From Clavulina sp. PMI_390 (Eukaryota > Basidiomycota > Agaricomycetes > Cantharellales > Hydnaceae): a stretch of DNA of 43,180 nt. This document shows, in pieces, positions 23,323 through 34,111 of this stretch (its first letter is position 1; each line of letters begins with the position of its first letter). A program made the position numbers and the translations under genes. The notes below the pieces were generated by a model. The model saw only the letters and a list, made by a program, of their open reading frames with translations, had not been told where the DNA came from and did no database searches. The stretch covers positions 4,112 through 47,291 of the forward strand of contig WIDE01000169.1 of NCBI GenBank assembly GCA_015039315.1, in the 5' to 3' direction.

Positions 23323-23484
23323 TGAAACCCGCAAGTTTCTTTTCTACTGCGGTTCCGCAGCCCTAACACCAGGGTCACTGTCGTAGTTGATAAAATACGG
23401 GTTGTTGGTTACAGAACCATGAGGAGTGTCCAAACAGATGTAAACCGCTGATCGAGTAAACATTTGCTCGAACATCTGACTCCG
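23323..23484. promoter_or_regulatory. Compact bidirectional promoter, TRK1 / NR2C2AP-like
   Basis: Only 162 bp separate the two divergent ATGs (23322 minus, 23485 plus). Both promoters and both 5' leaders must fit here or overlap the genes. No clear TATA element. Confidence 0.5.
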
Positions 23485-24038
23485 ATGAGACTTCTCGATG
23501 CTACCTCTCAGATAAAGTTTGTCATTAGAATGTATCACCAATAGGAAGGACAGATGATTAATATTGGCTCTCAGAGTTAGCTCGACCCTGGACAAGAGCT
23601 CGAATAAGAAAAACCTCATCGATGGCAGCCCTGAAACCTGTTGGAGCTCAACACAGGTAAAGAGGATAGTCCTCACGCGGCGCAAGATTTTATCACTGAT
23701 CGATGCTCTATTAGGGAACTCCGCAGCATATTCAGGCCACTTTTGACTCGCCTGTGATTGCTCACTCCATCTCACTCACCTTCCAAGGCGGTTTCGTCGG
23801 GCTTCGCTGCGCAATATTCGTCAGGCCATCCTCAACAGAAGAGCAAGACTGGGTCCTGTCTGATAGGATATTTCCTGACGACGTGAATCGCCGCCAATCT
23901 TTCTCCCTCGCGAATAAAACCCTCGACCAAACCGCCATAAAATCTTACGCACAGCTCAAGCTTGTATTTGAACAGAGCTCCGACTTTTTTGGTCGTATTG
24001 TGGTCTATGATCTATCAATAGATGGAGATGTCGTATAA
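23485..24038 (+). CDS. NR2C2AP: NR2C2AP/TRA16-like protein, discoidin-type fold
   Basis: Three exons, 23485-23516, 23575-23656 and 23715-24038, give 145 aa; the animal homologue is about 139 aa. The sequence follows the family throughout: KVSSTLDKSSNKKNLIDG, then ETCWSSTQGTPQ, SLTFQGGFVGLRC, FPDDVNRRQSF and FEQSSDFFGRIVVYDL. The fold is the F5/8 C (discoidin-like) jellyroll. In mammals the protein binds the nuclear receptor NR2C2; fungi lack that receptor, so the ancestral role must be different and is unknown. Its 3' end lies 95 bp from the end of the convergent kinase gene. Exon 1 encodes only ten residues and was placed by phase and by the match MRLLDATSQIK to related N-termini, so it is slightly less certain. 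Confidence 0.82.
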
Positions 24039-24133
24039 CGGAACTACAATCGACAACCTCGTGAACCAGGATACAGGAGTAAAGTTAGTGATACAGTAAA
24101 GAGCAAGCCGTGGGCGAGATAAATCAGCACTGG

Positions 24134-27100
24134 TCAAACGTCATCGAATTCCCCTACATAAGTGAGGTCCTGGTTAAGTGAGCGTTGTCTGCACCGGCCA
24201 CCTTGCTTAATGACTAGATGAACAAGAAGCATTCAGCACCCAGCAACAGATGAAAAAAACTGGACGTACTATGATTGTCGAGATTAGATTTGGTGGAGAA
24301 CATTCTTCCACAAGTGGGACAGACGGCTTCCCCAATTCCTGTAAGCACAGCATGCGTATTTGTCGACAAGGTTGAGCTGGTCTTATGACCTCCAAACTCG
24401 CTCCCACCAACCATGCTATCTCCATCTCGATACACATCTGCCATGATAGGAGTTGATCCCCGCACACTGAGCCCGGACGATGGCTTCGAAAACTGCTGAA
24501 TAGGGGGAATGCTCTTCGTCTTCGACGTAGCACCAGAGGATCTTGTCCGCTTCCCTGCCGTTGATGCTGGCAAGGGGTGCATACGAGGAGATCGGGGTTG
24601 GGGCTGGAGCTGCGAAACGTGGATAGCGGTGACGATCGAGCTCCCGCTGCTGCGTTTCTTGTGCCCCAGCCCACTAGCCCGAGCTGCTTGATGCAAGCTA
24701 TTATCAACAGATCCTGCTGCTGCTCGTTGTTTCCGAGCATTTCGCATCGCTTCGGTTCGAGGATCGTAGTTAGGGTTCATTGGGATAGTGGCGTCATCGT
24801 CGTCACCCTCCTCGTCAAACTCCTCCTGGTCATCCCACCATCCATCGCCGCCGTTACTAGGTGGAGGAATAGGAGGCAACGACTTGCTTTTTGCAAACGA
24901 GGCTGGGGTCGGGATGATGTTTATTGGAGGCGGGAATTGGTGTGGTGGATCAGCAAAGGCGGAGTGCGCGTCTGAGTTGAGATCAATAAAATCCTCATTA
25001 TCTCCCATGCGAGACCGTGGGGCACCCGCCTTGTCTGCTTTCCGTTTACGGCGGTTTTCCTCAACTAAACGGAGGAACTCCCAATCGCTTCCGGCTTTCT
25101 GTTGTTGCAGATCGTACCATGCGTCATCATCTTCTGCATGCTTCTCAGGTGAAGCAGCAGCTACCTCGTCTTCATCATCAGGAATGGTGGAAAGTCGATT
25201 TGTTCCTGGGGGAATCAGCGGGTTCATCAAGTCCATCACGCTCGAGGAAGCGTCAAGCAACGGAACCCGACTTGATGAACGGGCCAGATCGGGGTGTTTG
25301 GGACTTCGGATAGAGGCTTTAGAAGTTGCATGGGAAAGCGATTGCTGGGATGAAGATTGCCGGCGCTTTGAGCTCGATGCTTTGGAATGGCGATTGGGCG
25401 GGTGGACAGTGATGGGAGAGGAAACTGTCGAGGCTGCAAGGATCGACGCACGAGGAGTCTTGCCTCCACTCTGGGATGTGATATGGATGGACTGTGGTGC
25501 AGGGTGGGCGGCGCCTTGGGCGAGCTTCAATGAATCGAATGAAGGTGTAGACCCAGTATATATTGTCTGAATCCGATGGTCATGGGATCGCCTGGGGTTT
25601 GGATTTGGACTCTTTGCCCGAAGACTATCAGTGGAAGTAAATCAGCTTGGGAGTGAGCACGGGGAGCTGCTATGATACATACTGGGGAGGAACGACGGGG
25701 AAGTCCTGTGTAGGTGGCGTGTGCTGCTTGACAGAACGATTGTCGGGGATCGAGTCAGTAGCGTTTGACACTTCGTGCAGTATGACGCTCTCGTGATCAT
25801 CCTCCTCGTCATAATCAACATGATCCCCTTGGTCTTCCTCCGCCTCAAGTAAGGCCTCTGAGATGTCATTCAGACGGAGCTGCTCTTCGTCGAGGACCCG
25901 TTGCTCAAAGTCGATCGCATTTTGGGCTGCAGCAATCATCTGTCGTGCTGCAGAGAGCCCTTCAAGAGGCTCCCCATCAGAATCAGGGGCCTCTGACGCC
26001 CCAGTAGGTCCTGGGACCCCCGATCTGCGTGATGATGCAGGTGGGGATACGTGAGAGACAACAGGGGCTCTGGTCGACGCACGAGATCCACTCCTATAAC
26101 TTCTTGCTGCAACCGAGGGAGGTGCACTCTGGGCAATAAACTCCATGGCAGGTTCGGAGGGTGTAGAAGGAACACCAGTATATGCCTTTTCAGTGAGAGC
26201 TTTCTCGGTGAGTGCCTTCTCAGTGAGAGGGAGGAATGGTGGTGCTGCGAGGCCCGCCTCAATGGCATGGATCTCCATTGCACCAGGCAAAGTAAGTAGA
26301 TGGCCGCCAGCACGAGATCTGGACTCTTCGAGGCGGGTCGTCCGCTGATACGTGCGCATTGCATCGACTATCTCGGGCATTGTGAGACGCTTCTCAGGTG
26401 GAAAGACCCAGCATGCCTCGCACAGCTGCCACAAGGAATCATCGATGACCTGGAATGTGGGGTCTTGTCGTGCATTGTGTTCGGCAATGGGCCGTATCGG
26501 GCGGCCACCTCGAACCAGTTCAATCACAACCACTGGGTCTTGTTGAATATACGCGAAGGGTTTCTGGCCAGTGATCAGCTAGATGCGGCAGTGACAGGAA
26601 TCAACAAAGAGAATATCGTCAGCGCTGAACAGAATTGGAACATGCTATAAATACGGACCTACCTCCAGGATGAGCATTGAGAACGAATGACAGTCAGCCT
26701 CTTTAGTTGGAGAACCTCGGTCCTTGCCAATTAGTTCGGCGTCGTATATCTCGGGCGCCATCCAGCGGACAGAGCCCAGCTCTAGCAGCGCCATCGCCGT
26801 GTGGACGTCGCAGCCAATCTCAAGAGCGTGCATGAGGCCAAAGTTCGTGACACATGGCTCGCCATTTTCCTTCATGAGAACATTAATCTATCAGGGGATG
26901 AATTAACTGTGAGTTTGTGGGTCAGGCCATGCAATCAAGGACCACCCACACCACGAATATCGCTGTGTGATGAGAGTAAGTATTTGGCACAAGCGGCTCT
27001 ATACTGAGCGACGCACTCACCCATGAGGAACATCCTTAGAGTGGAGATACTGGATGCCCAAGGCAATTTCCTGAAGCTAGAGACCACCAGCTTAGTCATA

Positions 27101-28435
27101 CTTTCTGAAGAAGGGTAGTATATTGGACATACTGCCTGCACGCGGTCAAACTTGGGGTTCTCCCTGATATACGTCAGGATGTCTCCTCGCTTGATACCCT
27201 TGGAGACTAAACTAAAGACCCCATCTCGGCTACTGTAGGGATACCATATACCTAGAATCCGTTGAAGGTTTGGGTGCCTGAGTCTATTCCATTTCTGGAC
27301 TTCACCATACAGAGTCTAATAAATGGTGTCATTCGATCGCGGTTCTGGGTAAGGTGAGAAGGGCCAGCTTACCTCTCGCGCTTTCTCGGTAGAAGCGAAC
27401 GCCGTGAGCATCTTGATAGATACTACATCTCCCGAAGTGGTCTTCCCACGGAATACAGAGCCGGGAGGGCTTTCATTGGTGGGGTCTGCGCTCGTACGTC
27501 GAATATCGTTGGTGTCGAATTCATTGACAGGAGGGAGGACTTGGGAGCGATCGTAAATCTGTTGAAGGCGTTCGTCATACATCTTGTATGTCTGAGACTT
27601 TGCGGGGTATTGGTTCATGTCCTTCGGAGATGACGAGCAGGAGATTACTAGGTGACACGAAAGACGCGAGGATACAACAAACCTTTTGCATAGCCTCCAT
27701 GAATTCCTCGATATACATCGGCTTCATAAACAACAAGCTCGTCGTAGAGTCGAGATCTTTCACAAGATTCTGGAATAGCTTTGGCTGTTCCAACTGATCC
27801 GCACGATGCACCTGCCTCCACGCCACCTCCGTTTGACCAGGGACAACTAGCACCCTCGTCAAGCTCTCATTGAGAGCGACAAAAGGCTCAATATCATACT
27901 TCACTTCGTCCCGAAGTGCAACGAATGTAGAGTCCAATAGGCCCCACATCTCAGAGAGTTGCTCGTCGATCTGCGAGTGCTGGAACCAACTCTCCATTTC
28001 GTCCAATGAAGCGTATTCGGATATGACCTCGTGAACAGGCTGGATCGCGTTCCATGAGAGCTCAAGGGCACCAGCGAATCTTATTTCGGATGCCCGAGTT
28101 TCCGAGAAGTCGAGATACATCTTCTTGAGGAGTAGGTGGATAGCTGAATGGCCTTCGTAGAGCATGCGGCTTTGCAGCTAGATATGCCAACATAGATAAG
28201 CCAGATAATATCACTAACACGTTAATTCCAAATGCACCGGCGCATAGCAGCTCACCTTGCACGTCTTCATCTGCTCTGTTGCGACATTCAGCTCCTCCAA
28301 GAGCTTCACGTATCGAGAAAGCAGACCCTCCACATCGTAATGTACAGCAAGGTACTTTCCACGAACTTGTTGAAGTAAACTAGGTCCATTCCGAGGCGGG
28401 CCATGTCCTTGGTGCGGTACGATGTACTCATTCAT
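24134..28435 (-). CDS. TKL-type kinase-like protein with C-terminal C2HC zinc finger
   Basis: Ten exons, 28435-28256, 28177-27683, 27621-27373, 27315-27133, 27076-27021, 26962-26950, 26887-26663, 26578-25683, 25624-24270 and 24201-24134, all in phase, give 1,239 aa. Residues 1-250: a helical region without clear homology. About 260-540: kinase fold with GSVFRG, the lysine in VVSIK (K295), HGDIRGINVLM (D389), NFG (N407) where DFG is expected, RWMAPEI, and a C-lobe ending CWVFPPEKRLTMPEI. About 540-1190: disordered, with three LTEKA repeats, acidic and basic patches. C-terminus: CPTCGRMFSTKSNLDNHSGRC, a C2HC finger. Loss of the DFG aspartate suggests weak or absent catalysis, so a pseudokinase scaffold is likely. 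The start is uncertain: the frame is open upstream of 28435. Splitting into two genes near 25.65 kb is the alternative, but phase across that intron favours one. Confidence 0.8.
26181..26230. repeat. 15-bp tandem repeat coding LTEKA x3
   Basis: Three imperfect 15-bp units on the minus strand encode the pentapeptide LTEKA in the disordered region after the kinase domain. Period 15 keeps frame under expansion or contraction. Confidence 0.8.
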
Positions 28436-28936
28436 CGGCGGCCGACGGGAACCCGAGCCGTATCTTAGATGATCGGGAATATTGCCGGCTGTTAGTATTC
28501 CGATATTTCTGAAGGCGGTAGGATGTTCAAGGAGGTTTAGAATGTTGGGATCCCGAAAGATCGTTTGTTGTTGAGCGGGTTGTGTTTACGTTGACAATAG
28601 GGGTAAGCAAATAGCCAAACACCAACCTCGAGGTAAACTTCAGGCAGGCTCTTAATATAGCCTCATCACGGAGGTTCCGCCCAGCAGATTTCAGGCGAAA
28701 ATTAACAACTAGAATTTTGAAGAAGGGGGGTATATCGACAAAGGTTGCCGAAAGAGTAAAAACGAGTACACATTCCAAAATCGAGACGATAATGTGAAAG
28801 CTACGATGAAAAGAGAAAAAAAATTGGGAACCACTCGTTCTTTGGAGAGGGTAGACGCAAGGTGACCACAGGTCCTATAGAGCAGGCGTGGCACCAGCAC
28901 ACCGAACGGCATTGTAAGGCCCAGCCAGACGAGAGA
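28436..28936. other. Upstream region of the kinase-like gene and 3' flank of the glycosidase
   Basis: The minus-strand frame of the kinase gene remains open upstream to about 28580 with plausible protein sequence, so its 5' exon could be longer than annotated. Otherwise no gene. An A-rich run lies near 28810-28830. Confidence 0.4.
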
Positions 28937-30914
28937 CTAGTTATAGTACCCTTTGGTGGCGGACTGCCAGTCACGGTACGCAGCTGTCAACATAAGAACG
29001 AAGCTGTGCGCTTCTGGGCTGCGAGATCCGCTCTGGTGCCAGTTGTAAGGGTCAACCATGGTACCATTCTTCAGCCATCCATCAGCTCCAACTTGCTGCA
29101 CAACCCACACGCGGGCCTTTTCTGCGGCGGCAATGTTAACGGTGGGAGCATTCGATGTTCCGTAGACGAGGGAAGCAAGCCGGAAGGTAGCCGCAGCGAG
29201 GAGCGCCGTGCCTGACGCATCAGGGAAGACGGAAGACGACGAGGTAGAGCCATCAATGTAGTTCAGAAGCGCGCCAGAAGACTGCTGATGTTTCCACACG
29301 TTGGTAAGGATCTAGAGATGAAATGACCAGGTATTAAGTAAAAGCGCCCATGTTGAAGACGTAAAACGACTATTAATGGACGAGGGATGGGCGGCCAGGC
29401 ACGGAGTTTGGTCACAGGAACGCGCGACACGCGGACTTGTGCCGCCAGCCGCCATCTCCTCCGTCCGTTGGCTGAAAATAGAACAACGCACCGTTGATAC
29501 CCATCCCAATAAATCTGACTGCTGGCTCTTCAACGAGTTCGCGTAATTGGATAGCTGGATAGTCCTGAGCACACGCAGCATGCCGTGACAGGCCCACCCA
29601 TTACCCGTCCCCCAGTGGCCAGTATCGATGCTGCTGGTTCCCAGCAAGATATGCTGCATCATACCGGCGGAACTGTCGAACAGGATGTCATGGTAGTCTG
29701 CCAGCTGCGTGTATCCCTCCAAGAGAGTGGCATAGTTATTAGTGATGGCACCTTTATCCCAAATGAAGTGTGAATTGCCACAGAAATTATAAATTCCGAG
29801 CGTCAGATCCAGGTTTCCTTGCGCCCTTCACAGGACAGAATAAATCAAGATGGCGCACCATAGTATGCAATAAAGGGTGGAGCCATGGTCATAAAGTCGG
29901 CCCAGACCTGGACCACGTTGGTGCGCTGAGAAATTGCGCCGTTGTCTGTGCGGTCGACGTCATTAAGCAGGTAGTCAAGCTGTTGCGATGCGGCTGTGGC
30001 GTATTTGGTTGAGCCTGTGGTGAGTGTCCAGTTGCGAATCAAGAATGGAATGCCGACGCCTATGCAATACAATCAAGAGCGGGAAACGCGTGGCCGGATG
30101 AATAGGTCAGTGATAAGGTGCTTTCATCAGATGTACCAATCAGGGGGAGAAAATTCGGGCATACTGGCTGGATCTCCGACGGCCTTGTCCGAGAAGAAAG
30201 GTTTAATCCCAGCTGGCTTGGCGGCGAGGACTGCATCGACGCTTGCGAAGAGCTTGGTGACGTCTGAATCGGAGGTGAGGGTAGGAGGAATGGCGTTGGA
30301 GCCGTTGTAGAGGAAAAGTTCCGGGGCGTTTAGTTCGAGTAGGGCGGTTTGATAGGTACCATATTCCCAACTGTTACATCATGACATCCGTAACGGGGGT
30401 AGGAAATTTGTATAGTGAATGGGGTATAGTCAGAATGGGGTGCCAAGACAAGCGCGCAGCAAGCTCACCTGTATACGACATTGGCTGCGTTTTGGGCCAC
30501 CAAGTTTACAGTATTGACAGAGAGCTCAGTAGTGCTCACAAGGAGTTTTGCGCCGGTGACCTTTGAGGGACTGTGCACCGTTGTGAAGTCAAATAAGTCT
30601 CCATCATGGTCGAGGAAGGGCTGAGTCAAGATTGAACATCAAGCAAACATACCAGCGGACAGGTCCTCTTTTCACGAGTGGGTGGCGAGGGATCGAGCTG
30701 TGAGAGGAGCGAGCGGCTGCACGAGAGGAGGGGGAAAGGAGGGCCGTTACGTCTTGTGATTAGAGGCCATCGCAACACATGGTAGCGGAACATATATATA
30801 TAACATACAGTGACGGTCGAGGAGAGGTGAACGGCCATGGGTGGCAAGGGAGGTGGCAGGGAGCGAGAGGACAGAGAGAGCGACAAGGAACGAGGACGCT
30901 ATGACCGGTAACAT
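28937..30914 (-). CDS. Secreted six-hairpin glycosidase (GH105/GH88-like)
   Basis: Seven exons, 30914-30809, 30716-30676, 30620-30469, 30370-30165, 30059-29859, 29751-29501 and 29311-28937, join in phase to 443 aa. A signal peptide (MLPVIASSFLVALSVLSLPA) shows secretion. The (alpha/alpha)6 barrel shows helix-hairpin motifs: NGAISQR with VWADFMTMAPPFIAYYG, HWGTGNGWACHGMLRVL, and PDASGTALLAAATFRLA. These are arranged as in unsaturated rhamnogalacturonyl/glucuronyl hydrolases, so pectin or glycosaminoglycan-like breakdown products are plausible substrates; family number and substrate are inferred. The exon 2/3 join is the weak point: donors at 30675 (55-nt intron, chosen), 30660 and 30652 compete. 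The last intron is long (189 nt). Confidence 0.78.
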
Positions 30915-31223
30915 CGAGTTGGAGACCTCAGGGAGTTTGACAGGTACGTCTGATAGATTGATGTCGCAGAAAAACGGAAAATATTGCTGGCCGACGGGCG
31001 AGTGGGTAAAGAGCGAATTATAGCAGGCTGCAGAGGCCTCGAGAACGAGCGATGGACGCCTCAAGCCAGGAGACTTATTTGTCGCGGTAGGACGAGAGCG
31101 TTGTTTGATGGTTTATGATGAAAGAGACAGACGAAAGGAGTTGCCATTCAGTCCCGCAGTTCCCACGATCGAGACACCACACACCTCCTCCTCACCCTCG
31201 TTACACCCATATTGGGCTCCACC
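30915..31223. promoter_or_regulatory. Divergent promoter region, glycosidase / EMC8
   Basis: 309 bp between the two divergent start codons. A CA/CCT-rich tract (about 31175-31200) precedes the EMC8 ATG. No clear TATA element. Confidence 0.45.
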
Positions 31224-32144
31224 ATGGCACCCACGACGACGACGTACACGATCAGCCATCTAGCCTATCTCAAAATGATTCTGCACACTGCCAAGCATCC
31301 AGGCCAAGTCAACGGAGTCTTGCTTGGCCAAAAGAATGGTTCTGAGGTCGAGGTGTCCGACGTGATTCCATTGCTGCACCACTGGACGACTCTAAGTCCC
31401 ATGATGGAGATCGGTCTGGATCTCGTAAGTCGATAGATAGCCTTTAAGCATTTCACCCGACTCCCGTCAAACTTTGCCACATGTTGTTGCTTTTACAATT
31501 TGTCGCTGATGCCCCACGCAACAGGCGCGATCCAACGCTGAAGAACGCCAACTCAAACTAGTCGGGTATTACCAAGCAACTGATCGACCGGATGACGAGC
31601 GCGTGTTCTATCCTGTTGGAGAGAAAGTCGCCTCGACTGTGCTCGAGAATTTTGATGCTGCGTTTGCCCTTGTTGTCAGTATCAATGCCTTGGATTCGCC
31701 CGTTCTTCAAGTGTACCAACTTGACATGACTATCTTGTATTCTCCCTGCAGATTGACGGAACTGCCTCCATAGGCTCCATCGTGGTGCGTGATCTCCCTT
31801 CAACTCCAATAATGGAGCGTTCCCAATCTGACAAGCGTTCTTCCACCCGCCCCACATAGCCATACCTCCCTTCCTCAACCACATCAAAAGACCCCACCTG
31901 GACTGCTCAACCGCGCGTCGTATTCTCCCTTCCTTCCTCTTCCACGGACGCTGCGGAATCCACCTCGACATCTTCATCATCCTCATCACCATTCCGCCTC
32001 GCTGAGCCAGATCGCTCTCCAGGCGCTGCCCTCACCGCCATCCGGGAGCAAAATCTCCACGCCCAGTTCGGAGACTTTGATGATCACCTTGAAGACGTGA
32101 CGATTGACTGGCTAAGGAACCCAAGCATCGCATACCTGTCGTGA
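31224..32144 (+). CDS. EMC8: ER membrane protein complex subunit 8/9
   Basis: Exons 31224-31424, 31525-31674, 31752-31784 and 31860-32144 give 222 aa; the human protein is 210 aa. The N-terminal half matches the UPF0172/EMC8-9 family: YLKMILHTAKHPGQVNGVLLG, VIPLLHHWTTLSPMMEIGLDL, LVGYYQATD and a FALVVIDGTAS strand. The fold is an MPN-like domain without the metal-binding motif. It is a cytosolic subunit of the ER membrane complex, which inserts tail-anchored and multi-pass membrane proteins. A Ser-rich insertion (about residues 155-175) precedes the conserved C-terminal part (FDDHLEDVTIDWLRN). Exon 3 is 33 nt. Confidence 0.9.
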
Positions 32145-32420
32145 ATGTGATAGCTAGTTCGCATGGGGGATTCAGTCTCTTCTATTGATTCATCAACGTG
32201 CTTGGTTTAGTCGTGTAACGCGTGCTAGGTGAATATACTGTAATTCTTGGGAAGACGGCGGAGGAAACGATGACAAGAGAAAAGGCGTGCATTTGTTGAT
32301 AGGAAGACTACGATAGAAGACAGAACAACTTCAAGTAGGGAGACATAAGAATACAAGAATAACAAAGAATTAGCCGTTGATGTGAGTGAGAACGCAACAA
32401 GAAGGCAAAAAAGGAGTATT

Positions 32421-33887
32421 TTATGTGCGAGCGATATTTGTGTAAGAGATGGATGGCGTTTGGTACTCCGACAGGAAGAGCTTTTCTTTCCTCTCGCACA
32501 TCCACCTAGGACCAACGGGCCACACAAAAGGTACAGATCGGTATCAAACACAATGAAAAACGATGCATGCATGAGTATTCTGATCGAGAACAATCACCTC
32601 GCCCAAACCAGAAAAAAAAACGTACCTCATCAACTCCGTCACATACTCCCGTAATAGCAAGACGCTTGCATCATCCATCGTCGTGCACGCCACCATCTCG
32701 GGTAGCTTGACGAGCAGCCTTGCCAAGTGCTCTGCGCCATAGATACTGCTCATCGTGCGGTTGGAGCCAGCTTCCACGTGCTGCCCAGTCACAAACTGTT
32801 TGCGCATGTCGGCGTACTGAGCACGCTCGAAGCGGTAGAGGAGCAAGGAGCCGAGTGCGCGGTCAAAATAGGTCTGGAGGCCAGCAATGAGTGTGTGGAT
32901 AATAGCTTGGGCGTGTCTGTGAGGTGAGAGAGGATGACGATTAGGATCTAACTCACTCGAATCAGAAGCAAAGCAAAGCAGGGGCGTACTTAAGTGGGGT
33001 CTGCATTTCGAGAATGTGTTGCTCAAATTCCTTGAGCACATCTTGGACAGTGGGATTTCGCGGCAGGGGAACAAGCTGGAGGGACTGAGTTAGTACAGTT
33101 GCATAGAAAGTCAATGGAACAAGGCACAGACCATATGGTTCTTGGTTACATACTCCCAGTCATCAACCAGCACAACTTTGAGCAAGTCGGGGATGTCCAG
33201 GCGCAAATCCGGTTTCCGCTGGCCGTCATCCTATCAACACGGGTGAAAATTCTCGTCATCAGCTTCTGAGAAAACGCGCACACTGGGGGTAGATAATCAG
33301 TAGCTGGATGATATTTGACTCACATCTTCTCTCTTCCTCTTTCTTGTGGACTCCCCAGCCCTGGTATCCCTAGCACCCTTTGACGACGCACCAGCTCCAC
33401 CGCCGACACCTGCTCCGCCAAAGCCACCACCTGCACGGTGCGAATCTCCTTTCGAGTGGCTCTTCGATTTTGTGGAAGGTGCAGGTGCACGTTCGTGCGC
33501 GAGTTTCTTCTGCGTTTGCAGGTTCTCGTCGTTATATTGCAGAACGCGGGCAGCATCAACCCATTCGTCCCAGCTGTGCATGGTATACGTATTGGGTTGA
33601 ATGAAGTGCAATGAATCAAGTTAAACAGTAAAGACCGAATTCATCAACACGCGATGGGAGAAAATATGGAGAGTCAATGGTCAATCAACCAGTATGCGGA
33701 CGATGGATGCGTACGTTGCTTTCCAGCCCTTGTAATGCACGAAATAGTGGGGGCCGAGGACTCCAGTAGTCGAATTCGCTTCAGTGTAGTTCTCAGCTTT
33801 GAGTACCTTGGCCTCGTATATGAGACCCATATGGTAGCATAGCACGCGTTCGTTTATGGGAAACATGAAGGATGCGTCGGGTGCCAT
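32421..33887 (-). CDS. EAF3: EAF3/MRG15 chromatin reader
   Basis: Six exons, 33887-33715, 33573-33324, 33230-33132, 33075-32990, 32916-32626 and 32505-32421, give 327 aa. The N-terminal chromo-barrel domain (ERVLCYHMGLIYEAKVL, HYFVHYKGWKATWDEWV) binds methylated histone H3; it is split by a 141-nt intron. A basic, glycine-rich linker with a KRKRED segment is followed by the MRG domain (LKVVLVDDWEYV, LVPLPRNPTVQDVL, SSIYGAEHLARLLVKLPEM, ending FLSEYQTPSISY). The protein is a subunit of NuA4 acetyltransferase and Rpd3S deacetylase complexes in yeast. Length is near the family norm. Converges with EMC8 (276 bp apart) and diverges from mago. Confidence 0.92.
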
Positions 33888-34111
33888 GGCCAGTCAATAC
33901 GGTCACAAAGTATCTTCAGGTGATGTAAGAGTTTGGTTACGATCCGTGGACGTTCAGTTAGGTCGAGAGCGTTGGAATACTGAGGAGCAAGTCTCGGGGT
34001 GCCGAGATGGGAAATCGAGGACGTGTGTTGACACCGAGGGAATAGTGGCGGGTCCTCCCGCACAACAGGCGCTTAGCTCTCGACCCAAACACACCACAGA
34101 CACAAGGAACG
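33888..34111. promoter_or_regulatory. Bidirectional promoter, EAF3 / mago
   Basis: 224 bp between divergent start codons of two conserved nuclear genes. No obvious TATA box, as usual for housekeeping pairs. Confidence 0.5.

Noticed and set aside
24788..25570. 260-codon plus-strand open frame
   Set aside because: Exactly antisense to the Ser/Pro-rich arm of the kinase-like protein; composition is that of a reverse-strand shadow.
27244..27252. Intron starting at GTATAT in the kinase gene
   Set aside because: Reading through gives an uninterrupted kinase segment (RILGIWYPYSSRDGVFSLV), so no intron is needed.
30653..30716. KEX2-like KR processing site in the glycosidase N-terminus
   Set aside because: It depends on a 32- or 40-nt intron; the phase-compatible 55-nt intron removes the KR codons.
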